Assembly (NCBI RefSeq): GCF_000718135.1
Contig: NZ_JOEM01000026.1
Coordinates: 1-64,000, forward strand
Direction of reading: 5' to 3'
Length of the DNA stretch: 64,000 bases
Source of the DNA: Streptomyces cyaneofuscatus
GTDB taxonomy: Bacteria; Actinomycetota; Actinomycetes; Streptomycetales; Streptomycetaceae
Shown: positions 61,725 to 64,000 of the stretch, piece by piece
Numbering within the stretch: position 1 is the stretch's first letter
How the letters are laid out: each line of letters starts with the position of its first letter
The notes under the pieces: model-generated
Told to the model about the DNA's origin: nothing
The model's input: the letters and a program-made list of their open reading frames with translations, nothing else
The model's database searches: none
Translations under genes and position numbers: made by a program

Positions 61725-62951
61725 CTACTTGTCCAGGTCCAGGCCGAGCATCCGGATCGCGTTGCCGCGCATCAGCTTGTACACCGTCTCGTCGTCCAGG
61801 CCCTTGACGTGGTCGAGCGCGACCTCCTTGGTGTGCGGGAAGGTCGAGTCCACATGCGGGTAGTCGGTCTCGAAGGTCGCGTTGTCGCGGCCGACGACGT
61901 CCAGCGAGGCGATGCCGTGCTTGTCGCGGAAGAAGCAGCAGAACATCTGCCGGTAGTAGTACGTGGACGGCGGCTCGGGGATCAGATCGCGCACCCCGCC
62001 CCACGCCCGGTGCTCCTCCCACACGTCGTCCGCGCGCTCCAGGGCGTACGGAATCCACCCCATCTGACCCTCGCTGTACGCCAGTTTGAGCGTCGGGAAC
62101 TTCACCAGCACCCCGCTGAAGAGGAAGTCCATCATCGAGGCCATCGCGTTGTTGAAGGAGAGCGAGGCCTGCACGGCCGGGGGCGCGTCCGGGGAGGCGG
62201 CGGGCATCTGGGAGCTGGAGCCGATGTGCATGTTGACGACGGTGCCGGTCTCCTGGCAGACGGCGAAGAACGGGTCCCAGTAGCCGGTGTGGATGGACGG
62301 CAGTCCCAGGTAGGTCGGGATCTCGGAGAAGGTGACCGCGCGGACGCCCCGCGCCGCATTCCGCTTGATCTCCGCGACGGCCAGGTCGATGTCCCAGAGC
62401 GGGATGATGCAGAGCGGGACGAGGCGGCCGCCGCTGTCGCCGCACCACTCCTCGACCATCCAGTCGTTGTAGGCGCGTACGCAGGCGAGGGCGACCTCCT
62501 TGTCGTGCGCCTCGGCGAAGGTCTGGCCGCAGAAACGCGGGAAGGTCGGGAAGCAGAGCGATGCCTCGACGTGGTTGAGGTCCATGTCCTTGAGGCGTTC
62601 GGCCGGGTCCCAGCAGCCGGGCCGCATCTCGGCCCGCGTGATGCCCTCCAGGGTCATGTCGTCACGGTCGAAGCCGACGGCGGCGATGTTCCGCTTGTAC
62701 GGGAACTTCAGGTCCTCGTAGATCCACCAGTCCGTCGGCGGCCCGTCCGGGTCCATCGTGATGACGTACTTCCCGCCCGTGTACGCCAGCTCCCCGATGC
62801 CCGCCGTCAACGGCTGCGGACCTCGCTCGCGGTACTTGGCGGGCAGCCAGGTGGAGAAGAGGTGCGCGGGCTCGATCACATGGTCGTCGACGCTGACGAT
62901 CCGAGGCAGTTCCGTGTCCGTGATGTCCGTGTCCGTGTCCGTGTCCGTCAT
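61725..62951 (-). CDS. amidohydrolase family protein (amidohydro_2), paralogue of 7263-8483
   Basis: A 408-residue protein: DHVIEPAHLFSTWLPAKYRE, CFPTFPRFCGQTFAEAHDKE, MHIGSSSQMPAASPDAPPAV and FETDYPHVDSTFPHTKEVA. It is about 60% identical by eye to the 7263-8483 protein. The start encodes (Asp-Thr)n at residues 2-10 from a hexanucleotide tract. ATG 62951 follows GGAGGGG. It heads an operon with two acyl-CoA dehydrogenases behind operator copy 10. Confidence 0.88.
   Translation of the reverse strand: MTDTDTDTDITDTELPRIVSVDDHVIEPAHLFSTWLPAKYRERGPQPLTAGIGELAYTGGKYVITMDPDGPPTDWWIYEDLKFPYKRNIAAVGFDRDDMTLEGITRAEMRPGCWDPAERLKDMDLNHVEASLCFPTFPRFCGQTFAEAHDKEVALACVRAYNDWMVEEWCGDSGGRLVPLCIIPLWDIDLAVAEIKRNAARGVRAVTFSEIPTYLGLPSIHTGYWDPFFAVCQETGTVVNMHIGSSSQMPAASPDAPPAVQASLSFNNAMASMMDFLFSGVLVKFPTLKLAYSEGQMGWIPYALERADDVWEEHRAWGGVRDLIPEPPSTYYYRQMFCCFFRDKHGIASLDVVGRDNATFETDYPHVDSTFPHTKEVALDHVKGLDDETVYKLMRGNAIRMLGLDLDK
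62925..62948. repeat. GTCCGT hexanucleotide repeat at the amidohydrolase N-terminus
   Basis: Four perfect GTCCGT copies (62925-62948), encoding Asp-Thr repeats right after the start codon. In-frame copy number may vary. Confidence 0.85.
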
Positions 62952-63000
62952 GGTGGGTCGTCCCCTCCGGCGCGCACCCCGACGATCTCCGGGCGCTTTT

Positions 63001-63015
63001 CTGATGGTCCGTCAG
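63001..63015. promoter_or_regulatory. catabolic operator palindrome, copy 10
   Basis: CTGATGGTCCGTCAG, one mismatch to consensus, 50 nt upstream of the amidohydrolase start (minus strand). Confidence 0.8.
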
Positions 63016-63090
63016 ATGCAGTTGCGGCCATCAGGCTAGCCCCGCACCCCTGGACCGACAAGGCGCGGAGCCCTACGCTCTCGTCACTAT

Positions 63091-63105
63091 CTGACTGGCC
63101 GTCAG
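63091..63105. promoter_or_regulatory. catabolic operator palindrome, copy 11
   Basis: CTGACTGGCCGTCAG, 16 nt upstream of the ligase GTG and 90 bp from copy 10. CACTAT just left of it is a -10 candidate. Confidence 0.82.
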
Positions 63106-63120
63106 TTCGGAGGGACCCCT

Positions 63121-64000
63121 GTGACCGCCGTGAACGACGTGACCGCGACCGCCCACGCGCTGGGCGCCTCCCGCACCTTCTGGGAGCTGATCGAAGCCCG
63201 CGCCGCCCTCACCCCCGACCGCCCGGTCCTGCTCCAGGGCGACCGGTCCCTGACCTTCGGAGAGCTGCGGGACCGGGCGGAGCGGGTGGCCGCCGGGCTG
63301 TACGGGATGGGGGTACGGGCGGGGACCGTCGTCGCCTGGCAGCTGCCGACCCGGCTGGAGACGGCCCTGCTCTCCTTCGCCCTGGCCCGGCTCGGGGCCG
63401 TACAGACGCCGGTCATCCCGTTCTACCGGGACCGTGAAGTGCGGTTCGCGCTACGGGAGTCGGGGGCCGCGTTCTTCGCCGTGCCGGGGGTGTGGCGCGG
63501 CTTCGACCACACCGCGATGGCCGAGCGCATCGCCGGTGAACTCACCGACCCGCCGCAGGTCTTCGAGGCGTACGAAGACCTCCCCGACAGTGACCCGGCC
63601 GTGCTGCCGCCACCGCCGGAACCGCCGTCCGGTGACGAGGTCCGCTGGATCTACTGGACCTCCGGCACCACCTCCGACCCCAAGGGCGTGCTGCACACCG
63701 ACCGCTCCCTGATCGCCGGCGGCTCCTGCCTCGCGCACGCGCTGAAGCTGAACGCGGACGATGTGGGGTCGATGGCGTTCCCGTACGCGCATGTCGCCGG
63801 ACCCGACTACACGGTGATGCTCCTGCTGTACGGGTTCCCGGCGGTGATGTTCGAGCAGTTCGCGCTGCCGGAGGCCCTGGACGAGTACCGCAGGCACGGG
63901 GTGACCGTGGCGGGCGGGTCGACGGCGTTCTACGCGATGTTCCTGGCCGAGCAGCGCAAGGACCCGGGCACCCCGCTCATCCCCTCGCTCCGGCTGCTGG
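63121..64000 (+). CDS. AMP-dependent acyl-CoA ligase, 5' part (continues past window)
   Basis: The frame is open to the last base, with 293 residues visible. The ANL-family ATP-binding loop is TSGTTSDPKG near residue 182; an N-terminal RTFWELIEARAALTPDRPVLL is typical for CoA ligases. GTG 63121 follows GGAGGGACC. It is divergent from the amidohydrolase operon with operator copies 10 and 11 between, and is the third CoA ligase in the regulon. Confidence 0.9.
   Translation, partial: MTAVNDVTATAHALGASRTFWELIEARAALTPDRPVLLQGDRSLTFGELRDRAERVAAGLYGMGVRAGTVVAWQLPTRLETALLSFALARLGAVQTPVIPFYRDREVRFALRESGAAFFAVPGVWRGFDHTAMAERIAGELTDPPQVFEAYEDLPDSDPAVLPPPPEPPSGDEVRWIYWTSGTTSDPKGVLHTDRSLIAGGSCLAHALKLNADDVGSMAFPYAHVAGPDYTVMLLLYGFPAVMFEQFALPEALDEYRRHGVTVAGGSTAFYAMFLAEQRKDPGTPLIPSLRLL

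Overview
The window is high-GC actinobacterial chromosome and almost certainly Streptomyces. The main reasons are a complete AfsK/AfsR/AfsS relay, futalosine-route menaquinone genes (mqnA, mqnC), an XRE/DUF397 pair, a PspAB/HtpX pair, an F420-type (Ddn-like) reductase, GTG/TTG starts with GGAGG-type ribosome sites, and a TTGTCCACA-type DnaA box. I see no phage, integrase, insertion sequence or CRISPR array. The ends cut a DUF3152 protein (left) and an acyl-CoA ligase (right).

Layout. 0-8.5 kb: DUF3152 protein, an amidohydrolase-like gene plus mqnC, a membrane Ser/Thr kinase, mqnA, a cold-shock gene with a hairpin leader, a MerR regulator and an amidohydrolase. 8.8-21.2 kb: afsR and afsS, then a PIN toxin-antitoxin pair and an acyl-CoA catabolic block (ligase; thiolase, DUF35, enoyl-CoA hydratase), two cell-envelope proteins, then afsK. 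21.4-31.8 kb: VOC protein, three DnaA-box-like 9-mers, TetR, a Ddn/acyl-CoA dehydrogenase operon divergent from a second thiolase, an orphan Phd antitoxin with a perfect 25-bp palindrome, PNPOx-like protein, htpX-pspAB, XRE/DUF397, and DoxX/DUF35. 31.8-40.6 kb: iron-siderophore import genes behind an iron box, a flavin monooxygenase, HxlR and an imine-reductase-like gene, AraC, MarR-like, an NmrA-like protein and initiator tRNA-fMet. 40.7-48.2 kb: CoA ligase and hydratase, ferredoxin and reductase, PPOX and VOC proteins, a CGNR regulator, flavin reductase. 48.2-54.3 kb: two MFS exporters, small membrane proteins, a GlxA-type regulator, and a TetR divergent from a secreted SRPBCC protein. 54.3-64 kb: alcohol dehydrogenase, acyl-CoA dehydrogenase and SDR divergent from a cyclase-family hydrolase; an anti-sigma-type ATPase; two acyl-CoA dehydrogenases and an amidohydrolase divergent from an AMP-dependent ligase.

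How the genes fit together. The most striking signal is a 15-bp palindrome, consensus CTGACGG-N-CCGTCAG, found eleven times (plus one degenerate copy). Every copy lies in a promoter region of the catabolic loci scattered over 55 kb: two amidohydrolases, three CoA ligases, four acyl-CoA dehydrogenases, two enoyl-CoA hydratases, two Ltp-type thiolases, two DUF35 proteins, SDR, alcohol dehydrogenase, cyclase, DoxX, flavin reductase and Ddn-like reductase. It looks like one dispersed regulon under a single repressor, probably of the TetR family, for a branched, alicyclic or steroid/terpenoid-like acyl-CoA. The regulator and substrate are inferred; the operator is read directly from the sequence.
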